Origin: Myxococcales bacterium
GTDB taxonomy: Bacteria > Myxococcota_A > Polyangia > Polyangiales > Ga0077539
Assembly: GCA_016793325.1 (NCBI GenBank)
Contig: JAEUKI010000034.1
Span: forward strand, 1-64,000
DNA: 64,000 bases
Direction of reading: 5' to 3'
Shown here one piece after another: positions 45,518-56,500 of the stretch. Both the position numbers and the translations under genes were made by a program. Each line of letters starts with the position of its first letter. The first letter of the stretch is position 1. The notes under the pieces are model-generated. The model worked only from the letters and a program-made list of their open reading frames with translations. It did not search any database and was not told the DNA's origin.

Positions 45518-46156
45518 TCACTCCGTAAACGAGTACCACGTCGCGTGGGGATCGATGTCGCGCGGCGAGAGCGAGGGATTTCCCTGCGCGTCGACCACCA
45601 GCGCCCAGGGCCATCGCTCGCCAACGGGCGCGGCGCCGACGGACCACACGTTTCCACCTGCGGGGTCCCAGGTCTTGTACCAAGAGACGTGCCGCAGTCC
45701 GAGGTCGGGGCTCTGTTCGACGAGCAACCCGATCGAGGCGCTCGGCATGTCTGGATCAGGCGCCTTGAATAGAGCGCACACAGAATCAAGAGACACAGAC
45801 ACATCGCCCTTGATCCACTGCCGCGCGAGGGCCTTCTCGTCCGCCATCAGCGCGTGGGGGTACGGCGCGACGATCGCGCTCAGCGCATCGGCGGTGTACG
45901 GCTGCGAATCGAGCGTCATGTACAGCTTCGGGTACGTGGCGAGCGCGATCGAGAGCGCATACCAGTACTCGGCGTTGGCTTCGAAGTGCGGCTGGACGAA
46001 TTGATTGGTCCCGGTCGCTGCCATCGCGAGCGGCGCGAGCTCCTTGGCGTCGAAATCGATGTGAAAGCGCACGAGCACGGAGGACTGCGAATCGATCGGC
46101 GGGACCTGCATCGTGCGGCAGCTCGGCAGGGCGGGGCTCTTCGTGGGTGCGTTCAT
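45518..46156 (-). CDS. cytoplasmic protein, unknown
   Basis: The product has 212 residues from ATG 46156. No signal peptide or transmembrane segment is seen. The sequence is aromatic-rich with a mixed fold (ANAEYWYALSIALATYPKLY, WYKTWDPAGGNVWSVGAAP, HATWYSFTE). It is divergent from the actinoporin-like gene (211-bp gap) and convergent with the kinase/FGE gene (5-base gap). A role linked to the pore protein, such as immunity or chaperone, is possible but only from position. Confidence 0.5.
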   Translation of the reverse strand: MNAPTKSPALPSCRTMQVPPIDSQSSVLVRFHIDFDAKELAPLAMAATGTNQFVQPHFEANAEYWYALSIALATYPKLYMTLDSQPYTADALSAIVAPYPHALMADEKALARQWIKGDVSVSLDSVCALFKAPDPDMPSASIGLLVEQSPDLGLRHVSWYKTWDPAGGNVWSVGAAPVGERWPWALVVDAQGNPSLSPRDIDPHATWYSFTE

Positions 46157-46367
46157 TTTGCGGTGCTCTCGAGCCCGCGAGTGAGTCACGTACGATCGCC
46201 CAATGCAATCGACATATAGCGCTCGAAATCGGCCGTCATTGCTGCGCGCCGAGGCGAGAGCCTAAGGTCTCTTCACGGCGGAGCGAGAGGCGTCATCCCG
46301 ATGTGCGGGGGACGTTCGCGCGCCCGTCTTTGGCCACTCGACAAGGCCATCCCAAGGAGAGACGACC

Positions 46368-46985
46368 ATGGCAAGCCCGACCCCCGCGACGCCCACCACG
46401 GCGACCGCCGCCAACCCGGCGCTCGTGGAGAGCACCGAACTCTCGCCCGAGGCCCTCACGACGGTGCAAGCCATCGGAGTCGTCGTCGCAGGCGCGGCCA
46501 CGATCGCACAGACGCTCGCGCAGATCTTGAGCACCATCAACGTCAGCCGCGAGATCGCGATCGCAGTGAACAACTACACAGGAAACGACCTCATCAACCC
46601 GAAGTACTACATCGAGAGCGGCAAGCTCGTGAACACAGCGCTCACCATCCCGGCGGGCAAAGCGAACTTCATTTCAGGCTCGCGGACGTCGGGCGCCGCG
46701 CGCGGAACAGTCGCGGTGGTCAGCTACGAACTCCAGAACACAAACTACCGTCTCGCCATCTACTGGAGCGTTCCGTTCGGCTACGCCGCGCACGACAACG
46801 TCCTGTATCTCCGCATGATGGACAAGGACACCGACACCGACGAGAAGCTCTACGACAAGATGAACGACAAGGCCGTCAAAGCGAGCCTCGGCACCTTCAC
46901 CAACCAAGACTCGGGCTACGTGCTTCAGGGCGTGATGGGAACCGGCGGCCAAGCGACGCTCAACATCTCGATCAAGTCCGCGTAG
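46368..46985 (+). CDS. actinoporin-like pore-forming protein
   Basis: The product has 205 residues with the strong ribosome binding site AAGGAGAG. After a Thr/Ala-rich start, residues about 27-58 form an amphipathic helix leading into VSREIAIAV, as in the membrane-inserting N terminus of actinoporins (VSRKIAV). The beta-sandwich follows with matching landmarks: VNNYTG, PAGKA, GAARGTVAVVSYEL, AIYWSVPFGY (Trp133, Ser134, Pro136, Tyr139), LYDKM (Tyr162), GYVLQGVMGTGGQATLNI and final KSA. Actinoporins bind sphingomyelin and form pores. The SVP-aromatic part of the headgroup site is kept, but two of the usual tyrosines appear to be Asn/Asp, so lipid specificity may differ. No classical signal peptide is visible. 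Confidence 0.8.
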   Translation: MASPTPATPTTATAANPALVESTELSPEALTTVQAIGVVVAGAATIAQTLAQILSTINVSREIAIAVNNYTGNDLINPKYYIESGKLVNTALTIPAGKANFISGSRTSGAARGTVAVVSYELQNTNYRLAIYWSVPFGYAAHDNVLYLRMMDKDTDTDEKLYDKMNDKAVKASLGTFTNQDSGYVLQGVMGTGGQATLNISIKSA

Positions 46986-47009
46986 AATCGCCTGCGAATC
47001 CAGCGGCGA

Positions 47010-47027
47010 ACGCGCGATGACGCGCGT
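47010..47027. terminator. hairpin between convergent genes
   Basis: A perfect seven-pair stem (ACGCGCG, loop ATGA, CGCGCGT) lies 25 bases after the actinoporin-like stop and 110 bases before the end of the fatty acid synthase operon. It lacks a T-run and may work as a weak bidirectional terminator. Confidence 0.35.
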
Positions 47028-47137
47028 GCAAGCAGCGACGAGCGCAGAGCGCCGACCGGCCAACGGACGATCGGGACCGACGCGGGCCTCGATGCTCGCG
47101 ACACAATCACTTGCATCGCTCCTCCCGTGAGCGCTGT

Positions 47138-47545
47138 TCACCCCGTGAGCGCGATCGTCACGAACGCCACGGCGTAGTCGCCGTCGTGGCTCAGGGACAG
47201 CTGCGCGCGCTCGACCCCGAGCGACTCTGCGAAGCGCGACGCTTCTCCGTGCAGCGCCAACAGGGGCCGTCCTCGCTCGTCGCGCAGCACTTCGATCGTG
47301 GTCATCGCGAGCGCGGGCGCGTCGATCTGCCGGAGCGCCGCGGCGTGGTCGAGCGCCTTCAACGTCGCTTCTTTCGCTGCAAATCGCGCGGCGAGGTGCT
47401 GCGCGGGCTGCCCCGACGAAGCGCCCTGCGCGTACGCGAGCTCCGCGTGCGTGAAGGTCTGCGCGGCGAACGCGCTCGCCCGATCCGAGAGTTGCTCGGC
47501 GAGCGAGGGAACATGCACGATGTCGGTCCCGACAGTGTGAATCAC
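47138..47545 (-). CDS. acpS: holo-[acyl-carrier-protein] synthase (AcpS-type phosphopantetheinyl transferase)
   Basis: The product has 135 residues, typical of AcpS. It transfers 4'-phosphopantetheine from CoA to a Ser of an acyl carrier domain. Motifs are GTDIV with Asp8 near the N terminus and FAAKEATLKAL with Glu59, the metal- and CoA-binding residues; ending LSLSHDGDYAVAFV is also typical. The start is GTG 47545, overlapping the FAS stop as GTGA. Fungal FAS and some others carry this domain at the C terminus of the synthase; here it is a separate, translationally coupled gene, so its natural substrate is most likely Ser1927 of the synthase. Confidence 0.93.
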   Translation of the reverse strand: MIHTVGTDIVHVPSLAEQLSDRASAFAAQTFTHAELAYAQGASSGQPAQHLAARFAAKEATLKALDHAAALRQIDAPALAMTTIEVLRDERGRPLLALHGEASRFAESLGVERAQLSLSHDGDYAVAFVTIALTG

Positions 47546-50500
47546 GGCTGAACCTTGCGAAGTGAACCGTGGGTCGAAGATGCACCACTAGACGCGTGCG
47601 GATAGCGCGCGCCCGTGCGCCGCGCGTCGCGATCGAGCAGGACGCTCGCCTCGTGCCGCGCGTGCGCGTCGGTGGACTCTTTGTCGACGAAGGGGCGGTC
47701 GGCGCGGCGGACGTAGAGGGGCTTCGTTCCCGCGAGGGCGCGGCGGAGCGTCTGTGTCGCGAGAGAGAGCCGCGCTTGCACCTGCGCTCGGTACCGCGCG
47801 CGCGTCGCGGCATCGAGCGCGCGCCAGAAGAAGTACGGGTGCACGACGCACACGATCGCGCCGACGTGGCCGAACCCGAGGCTCGTGACGAGCGCCGCGC
47901 GAAGCAGCGTCGAGCCCGCGCGCACCGTCGTGTCGCTGAAGCACAGCGGCAACTTTTGTTGCAGCGACGGCGCCACGTCCTCGAGCCCGCGGTTGCCCGG
48001 AACAACCCCGTCGCTCATCGCCTGCAGCGCGCCGATGAGCTGCCACGCCGCCGCGCCGCCCTTCGAGTGACCCGTGAGGGACTTCTGCGACACGACGTGG
48101 AGCGGTAGATTTTGTGTGCGTCCAAGAGCGCTCGCGAGCCGCGCGTGCAGCGCGCACTCGTTGCTGTCGTTGGCGTGGGTCGACGTGTCGTGCTTGCTCA
48201 CGAACGCGACGTCGTCCGCCACGAGGCCGAAGACCGCGAGCGCGCCCCTGAGCGGAGAAACCGCAGGATCATCGCGGTAGAACGAGTGCGCGAGATGCGC
48301 GCAGCCCTCGCGCACGACGCGCTCGGCCATCGCCTCGCCCATCGCGCGCGCGAGCGACTCGCGCTCGGCCCGGAGCTTCGCGATCGCCTCGCGGCGCGCC
48401 TCGAACTGGCACGCGCCCTCGCGCCGCTCGGCGCCGATCGCCCCCTCTGCGGCGACCGACAACACGCCCTGCCCCGGCGCAGGAACGCTCGCGTTGATCC
48501 CGTCCGAGTGGCTCGTCGCCATCGCGACCACGCCGTACACGGGCAAGCCCATGGCCACGGCTGTGCTCGCGCGGCACACGAGCAGCGCGCCCGCGCCCTG
48601 CGCTTCGACGAAGCCCATGCGCCGACGGTCGTTGGGGCGCGAGAGCGTTCGCGCTGAGATTCCCTTGGCAGATGCGTCGATCGAGTCGGCCGTCGCGCCC
48701 ATGTCCGAGAAGCCGACGGCGCCCTCTTCGTTGTAGTCGTCGCACCCGCCCGTCACGACGAAGTCCGCGCGCCCCGCGGTGAGCAGGTCGAGCGCCTCGG
48801 CCACCGAGAGGGCCGCGGTCGCGCACGCGCCCACGGGCGCAGAAATGGGCCCGTACGAGCCCACGTACGCTTGCACCATCCAGCCCGAGATCACGTTCAC
48901 GAGCGTCTCTTGGAGGACGTCTTGCTGCCGCTCTCGATCGAGCATTCCGTCGTGATAGAGCCGGCGGAGCTTCTGCATTCCCCCGATGCCCGAGCTCTGC
49001 GTGCACGCGACGCGCGAGAGGTGCAGGTGCTCGTAGAGCTCTTCGGGCTCGAGCCCCGCGGACACGAACGCCTCCACCGTGGCCACGAGGTTGTAGAGCG
49101 TGACGCGATCGACCTGCTCGATCATCGCCTTGGAAATTCCGTAGCGCTCCGCGCTCCACCCCTCGGGCACTTGCCCGACCACGCGCCTCGTGAGGCTCGC
49201 CGTGCTCGGGACGCGCACCTTCGCGCCGCGCGAGACGTGCACGCGCACGCCGCCCTCGCCGCGCTCGATCCGCACGTGCTCTGGGTCCGCTTGGCGAAAG
49301 CGCTCGGCGTGCTCCTCGCTCGACGCGGTGAACACCATCGGCTCGTCCACGTGAACCTCGGTGTGCCGAAGCTGTCGCGCCGGGTCGAACCCGTGCGCCG
49401 AAGCGCCTTCGACCAGGCGAATTCCGCTCTTTTCGAGGACCTTCGACTCGTAGCGCGCGCGGAGCTCGTGGCGCGCGACGGGCTGCTTGCTCTCGACGTC
49501 CACGAGCGCCCCGTCTTCGCGCGTCGCGACGAGGCCGATCATCCACGCGAGCTCGTAGAGGGTCTCGTCGCTCAGCCGATCGTCGCGCTCGGCGCTCCAT
49601 CGCGTACGCGAGCTTCCCCAGGGAGAAACCTCGCCGATCCCCACGACGACCGCCACGTGATCGAGCGACAAGTGGTCGAGCTTCGGGAGCGGCTCGAGGT
49701 CCTCGTCGCTCGGGATCGCCACGGAGATCCCTTCGCGCGAAGCCGGCGAGACGAGCGCCCGCGGAGCCGCAGCGCGCTGCGTTCGCTCTCGGTACGACGC
49801 GCGCAACGCCTCGAGCGACTGCTGCGTTCGTCGCTTATTTTCTGCTCGATTTCGCACATTGGACGCGAGCGCCCCGAGGTCGCCGAGCGTCGCGAATCCC
49901 GCCGTCAGGTCCTCGATGTACGGAGCCTGCGCCGCGCGGCTGCGCGCTTCGTCCGTGCAGAGCCCGAGCAGCGCGCCCGCCATCTCGTCGGTCGTAAACG
50001 TCTCGAGCCCGTGCTCGCGCTCGAGGACCTCGGCGAGCCCGTCGTTGGCCGCCATGAGCCCTGTTCCACGCACCCAGCCGATGCGCGCGCCGACGAGCGA
50101 GAAGCAGCGGCCCCACGCGGCGTGCTCGCTCTTCCAGCGGGCGATCAGCACTTCGAGCGCGGCCTTGCTCTCGCCGTACAGACCGTCGCCGCCGAAGATC
50201 CCGTGGTTGGGCGACAGCGGAAGGACCACGTGACACCGCCGCGTCAGATCGTCCTCTGCGCGCAGCGCGACCGCGAGCTTGGCCAACAATCGTTGAACGC
50301 CCACGAGCTGAATCCGCAGCGTCGCGAGCGAGCGCGGCCCCACGTCCACCAGCGTCGCGCTCTCGCCGAGCGCCGCGAACGGAAACAGAAGCTCCGGCAA
50401 GAGCCCCTCGCGCGCGAGCCACCCGCACAGCGCGTCGACGTCCTCGAACGAGCCCTGGTTGAGCGGCAGCAAGTGCAGCTCTGCGCCCGGCGTCGCGCGC

Positions 50501-53500
50501 TCGCGATAGAGCGCCCGCATCTGCGCCACGCGCTCGTCGTTGTACCGCGAGGTCGTCACCACCACGCGCGCGCCCTCTTCGAGCAGCGCTCCGACGATCG
50601 ACAGCGCGATCGAGCCCGGGCCCGCCCCGGTGACGAGCGCCACGCGGCCGCTCGCTCGAATACAATCACCCGTATTCATCGAGAGCTCGTCGAACTTCCT
50701 CGCGACGTCTTCACGGCAGAGCGCCTCGGCGCGCCTCGCGAGCGCCTTCGCTGTCGCGCGCCCGTCCGCGTCGAGCTTTCGCGCGATGGCCTCGATCGCG
50801 TCGCCCACGCCGGGCCGATCGGACATCGCGTCGAAGAAGAGCTGCGCGAGGTCGCGCCGCTGCCACACGGACGCGCTCGTCAGCCACAGGTGCTTGTCCG
50901 ACGAGAAGCACCCCTGCGCGAGGTCCAAGTAGCTCTGATCGTGCTCGCGCTCGATCGCCTCGAGCCGCGCGCGCGTCGCGTCTTCGACCGGAGCCTCGAC
51001 GGTGGGCGTCGGGTCGTGACCGAGCGCGCGCAGCGTGGCGACCGCCCCGCGGTAGATCGGCCCCTCGACCCCGAGGACGCGCGCAGAGAGGGCGTCGAGG
51101 GCCTCGCTGTCGACCATCGCCGCGCTCGACGAAGCGTCGCTCTCGGAGGCGAGCGTGATCCCTCGCTGCGCGGCCATGTGCGCGACCACCGCGTCGATCC
51201 ACCGCAGGGCGCTCGCGCGATCGCTGATGGCGCCGGGAGCGACCGTCGAGAGCGCTCCTCCCTTCGACGAGTCACCGGGCCGCGCTTCGAGCGCCATCGA
51301 CGCGATCGCGTGACGGACGCCTCCCGCGTCGAGCCCCCATCGCGTCGCGAGGTGCGACTGCGCGTCAGCCAACGTGACACGGCCCGCGCCCAAGATCGAC
51401 GCCACGCGCTGCTCGACCGCGGGCGCGAGGTAGCGACCGAACCCGGACTGCGCGTAGCCGTTGGCGCGCTGCTCGATCGCCGCCGAGAGCTTCGAGAGCG
51501 GGAGCTCGTGCGCGCCGTCGATCGCAGCGATGTTGAATTCTTGTGCGACGTCCGCGAGGAGCTGGTTGCGGCGCGCGGAGTTTCCGCCGAGCAGCTCGTC
51601 GACGCTCTGGTCTTGCTCGAGCTGCTCCGAGCGCACGCGCGCCTGGAGCGCGAGCAACACGCGCAGCGCGTCGCCCGCAGAGAACGCGAGCGTCGCCCCC
51701 GCGGCCGCGTGCTTGCGTGCCTCCGTCGCGCGCGGGGCCGGAGCCGCGACGGGAGCCGACGCTGGCGCAGGCGCAGCCACCACCTCGCGCGCGGGCACCC
51801 CCATGCTCGGGTCCAGCGTCACTTGCGGCGGCCCGACGAGCTCGCTCGCGTGCGCCTCGCTGTTGAGAACCCGCGGCTGATCGAGCGAGAGAACAGCGAG
51901 CGAGGCGCTCGCCATGTTCGCGAGCGTGGGCTGCTCAGCGATGCCCACTTCGACGAGGCGATCGAGCGAGCACTCGCGAAAGAGCAGCTCTTGCGTGTCG
52001 ATCCAGCGAACGGGCGAGGCAAACTGATACGCGAGCAGCTCGATGAGCAGCGCGCGAGAGCGAGAGCGGTCGTCGTCGAACGCGTCGGGGTCGTCGAGCA
52101 GCGCGCGGAGCACAGGCGAGCCGGTCTCTTCTGCGATTCGAGCGATCTCTCCGCGGTCGATCGAGAAGCGTCGGCCCGTGAGGTTGGGGACGTACTTGCC
52201 CACCATGGGACGAGCGTCGAGGTCCTTGTCGAACGCGCGCTCGAGCGTCGCGCGAAAGCGATCCACGCCGTCGCGTAGCAGCGTCGAGTGAAAGGGAACG
52301 TCGACGCCCGGGACGTTGGACACCGCGCGCCTTCCGTCGCGATCGCCGGACTTCGTTCGCAGCGCGGACTCGAGCCTGCCGATCGCGCGCTGGTGACCCG
52401 TAATCGAGTACTGCCGTCCTCGAACGTTGAAATTGACGATCTCGAGCGGCTCACCTTCGGTCGCGCACGAGGCGACGAGCTCGCGCAGCGCTCGGTCGTC
52501 GAGCTCGGTGATGTGCGGTCTGACGACCACCATCGCGTAGGGCGTTCTGCCCTCGGCGTCGCGCTCGACGAGTCGATCCATCGTGAGCCCGCGCGCGTAC
52601 ACGACCTCGATCGCCGCGCGCAGCGGAACGACGCCCGCCACCGCCGAGAGCGCCGAGTACTCGCCGAGGCTGTGCCCCGCGAACATGGCGTCTGGCACGA
52701 ATACGCCCTGCTCGCGCAGCTCGCGCACCTGCGCGACGGCGAGGACCACCATGGCGACCTGCGTAAACTGCGTGAGAAAGAGCACGCCTTGCGGGTGCGC
52801 GAAGCGCTCGCGCCGCACGACGAGCTCCGTCGGGTTGTCCCGCACGACACGCAACAGCGAGAACCCGAGGGCCTCGCGGCAGTGCGCGTCCGCTTCGTCC
52901 CACACAGCGCGCGCGGCCGCCGAGCGGGCGTAGCCCTGCATGCCCATGGCCTTGCGCTGGATTCCCTGTCCAGGAAACACGTAGGCCGTCACGGGCGCGG
53001 CGAGCTCGGCGTCCGCGCGCAGCACGACGCGCTCGTCGACTGCGCTCGCGACGGACAGCGACACGACGGGCGCCCCCGCGCGCACCGCGCGTTGCTCTGC
53101 GCGAATCGTCAGCGATTCACCGAGCGAAACCGTCGCCTCGAAGCGCGCCGCGAATCTGCGCAGCGCCCGCGCAGAGCCCGCGACGGCGCTCAATCGATGC
53201 GCGGCCGCGGACGCCGTCCACATTCCATGAACGATCGGCGCAGCGAGCCCCGCGAGCGACGCCACGAGCCCGTCGGTGTGCAGCGGGTTGCGGTCGCCGC
53301 TCGCCATCGCGTACGCGTCCATCGCGCCCGGAGCCTGCGCGCTCGCCTCGAGGATCAACCGAGGCTGCTCGATCTTCGCGAGCCCCTCGGGCGCCGCGAG
53401 CAGCGCGGCCATCGCGCGCACCGGGTGCTCGCGCGAGGCGCCCGGGACGTCGCAGTCGACCACGGCCACGCGCGCTCCGTCGGTCGTGTAGAGACCGCCG

Positions 53501-56500
53501 CGCGCGGTCGCGCGATCTCCCTCGTGACCCATCGCCTCGCAGCGCAGCTGCAGCGCGACCGGCGCCGAGACCTCTCGCTCGAACGACACGAACGGCCGCT
53601 CGCGCAAGAACGCGAGGGCCCCGTCGTCCTTCACCCACAGCGCGCGCTCGAAGGGCAAGAGCTCGTGTTGATTGCGTGATGTCTTTTCAACATTCGCGCT
53701 CGTTTGCCCGCGGATGAAGAACTTGCTCGACACGCGCGCCGCGCGGCCCGCGGGGGTCTCGAGCGTCCCTTCGATCGAGACGCGCGTCCCCTCGGGGCTG
53801 CGCTCGATCGCCGTGATCGCCGCGCGCGCCGAGGCGGTCTGCCCGAACTCGAGCGGCCACGCAGGGCCCGCCTCGAGCTCGACCTCCTCGTGCAAGAGCC
53901 TCGTCACGTCCGGAAGCGCCCCCGAGAGCGCCGAGAACATGGGCTCCCACAAGAGCGCGAAGCACATCGCGAGCGGCGCGGTCTTCGCTTCGACGAGGCG
54001 CCCCGGTTGATCGCCGGTCGCGTACGCAAACGCCTCGACCGCGCGTCGATCGACGGTCACCGCCGACGCCGCGACGTCGAACGGAGCGACCTCGTCGAGC
54101 GCGCGGCCGAAGAGCATTTGACCGTAGAATTTCTGCTGCGAACGAAGGTACCGCGCCCGATCGTGCGCGAGGTGATCGCCCGCCCACGAGAGGCACAAGT
54201 CGAGCGACGCCTCTCGGCCGTCCTTCGCGTACGAGCGCAGCGACGCGCCCTGCCCGTCGACCACCACGCGCGTGCGCCCGTCGAGCGAGGCGTCTTCGCT
54301 GCGCAGCGCGCTGACCCTTCCGTCCGGGCCGCGCAGGATCGTGACCCGCATCCCCTCGCGCGGCGCGAGCAGCGCGCGAAGGACGTTGGGCGACCAGCGC
54401 CGAGCGCCGCTGTCGTACGCGCGACGCGCGCCGAGCATCGAGCACACAGGGCCATGATCGAAGGACGCGAGCCGCTCGAGCCAGCGCTCTACCGAGGCGA
54501 GCTCCGCCTCGGTGGGCGCGACGGTCTCGGTCGCGACGAGCTGCGATTTGTCTCGTCGGTTGATTTCGTGACCAGTCGTTTCGTCGCGCAGCCGATCGAC
54601 GACGCCCTTCGCGAAGCGCCCGAGCAGCGACGCGACAGGCTCGTCCTCGCGCTCGATCGCCGCGAGCGAGCGGGGCCCTGGGAGGGCCAACACTTGATCC
54701 GCGTCGAAGCGATCGTCGTGCGCGCTCGAGAGGCTGTCGGCCTTGAACCAACGACGAACATCCCGGTCGATCAGCGGAACAAACGGGACGGGCTTTCCCG
54801 GCGTTCGGCACTGCGCGACGAAGGCCATCGCGTCCAGCGGGTGCACGAGCTCTCGGTCCGCCGACGGATAGCGCTCGCGCCATCGCGCGACCGCGACCGA
54901 CGGATCGTCGAGCGAGCCCTCGTCGAAGAGCGACTCGAACGGCGCGCGCGTGTCGCACAAGCGCGCCTCGCACATCCGCAACGCCTCGAGAAAACGCAGG
55001 CGATACGAGCGATCAGGCCACGGTCCGTCTTCGTAGCGCCCGTGCCGCCCCACCGCCGTGAGCGCGCACAGACGCTCGATGAACTTCGCGTACGTCATGG
55101 ACTCGACGTCGCCGAAGTAAGGCTTCGCGGTCTTCGCGAGCGCCGCGATGATCTCGCTTCGCTTCGCGCGGACGGCGTCTTCGTTGCCCGCGACCTCGTC
55201 GAGCAGGCGCCCCGCGCGCGAGGCGCTCGTGTCGAGGTAGTACACCGACGCGTCGAGCTGCGAGCGGCCCGAGGTCACGCCGTTGACGAAGGTTCCGTCG
55301 GCGATCCAGCGGTCTGTTCCCTTGGCGGCGACGAGCGCGCGCTTGACCGAGGGAGAGGTCGTCGCTTCGAGGCACGCCATCGCGGCGGTGCCGATGAAGA
55401 CCGCGTCCACAGGGAGCGGGCGAGAGCCGTAGCGGCACGCCCACGTTCCATCGATGTACTCGCCGGCGCGCTCGGGCGTCGCGACGCCTCCGCCCACCGC
55501 GACGATCACGTTGCGTTGGGCGCGGAGCGCTGGAAAATTGCGCAGCAAGAGGTCATCGAGGTCCTCCCACGAGTGATGGCCGCCCGCGAAGCCGCCCTCG
55601 ATCTGGATGATCACTGGGAGCTCGGGGATCTCCGCGGCGATCGCGAGCGCCTCTTTGAGCTCTCGGTCGTTGCCCGGCTTCAAGCTGTTGACCGTCGCGC
55701 CAACGCGATGGAGCGTGCGCCACAGCGCCACGGCCTCGTCCTTCGGCGGAACGCCCGCGCTCACCGTCACGCCGCGCAGCGCGAAGCCCTCTTCGATCAA
55801 CCGCACGACCAACGGCCGAGGCCCGCCGAAGTGCAGCTTCCACAAATACGGGTCGAGATAGAGCGCGTTGAACACCACCGCGCGCCCCGGCTCGAGCCGC
55901 TCGGCCAGCTCTTCGAGCCGCAATCGCAAGATCGCCTCGGTCACTTGCCCGCCGCCCGCGAGCTCCGCGACGAAGCCCGCGTTGGCCGCCGCTGCGACGA
56001 GCGGCGCGTCCACGGTCGTCGGCGTCATGCCCGCGAGGATCACCGGAGGAGCCCCCGTGAGCTTGGTGAACGCGTTGTCCACGCGCTCGCCGACGCGCGT
56101 CGAGCGAGGGTACTCCGCCGCCAAATTTGCACGGCGTTCGACGTGTACCGTGAGCTCGCCGAGCGTCTTGTCGTCGGCCATCGCCCACTGCGACGCGCCC
56201 GTTCCGCGGAGGTTCGAGTACGTGAGCTTGTGCAGCGCGTCGCCCGGCCCGCAGTCGATCACCGAGCGAACGCCCATCGACGCCATCGCGTCGCACATCG
56301 ATCGCCAACGGACCGAGCCCACGAACTGCGCCGTGATCAATCGATCGAGCAGCGAGTCTCCCTTCGCGAGCTCCATCGCGCGATCCGTGTCGAGCACTGG
56401 GATCGTGAGGTCCGCAGCGCTCCATCGAAACCCGAGCGCCGCTGCGTCCTTCGCGGCTTGCTCCATCCCCGGCCGCATCGCCTCGGAGTGAAACGGCGCG

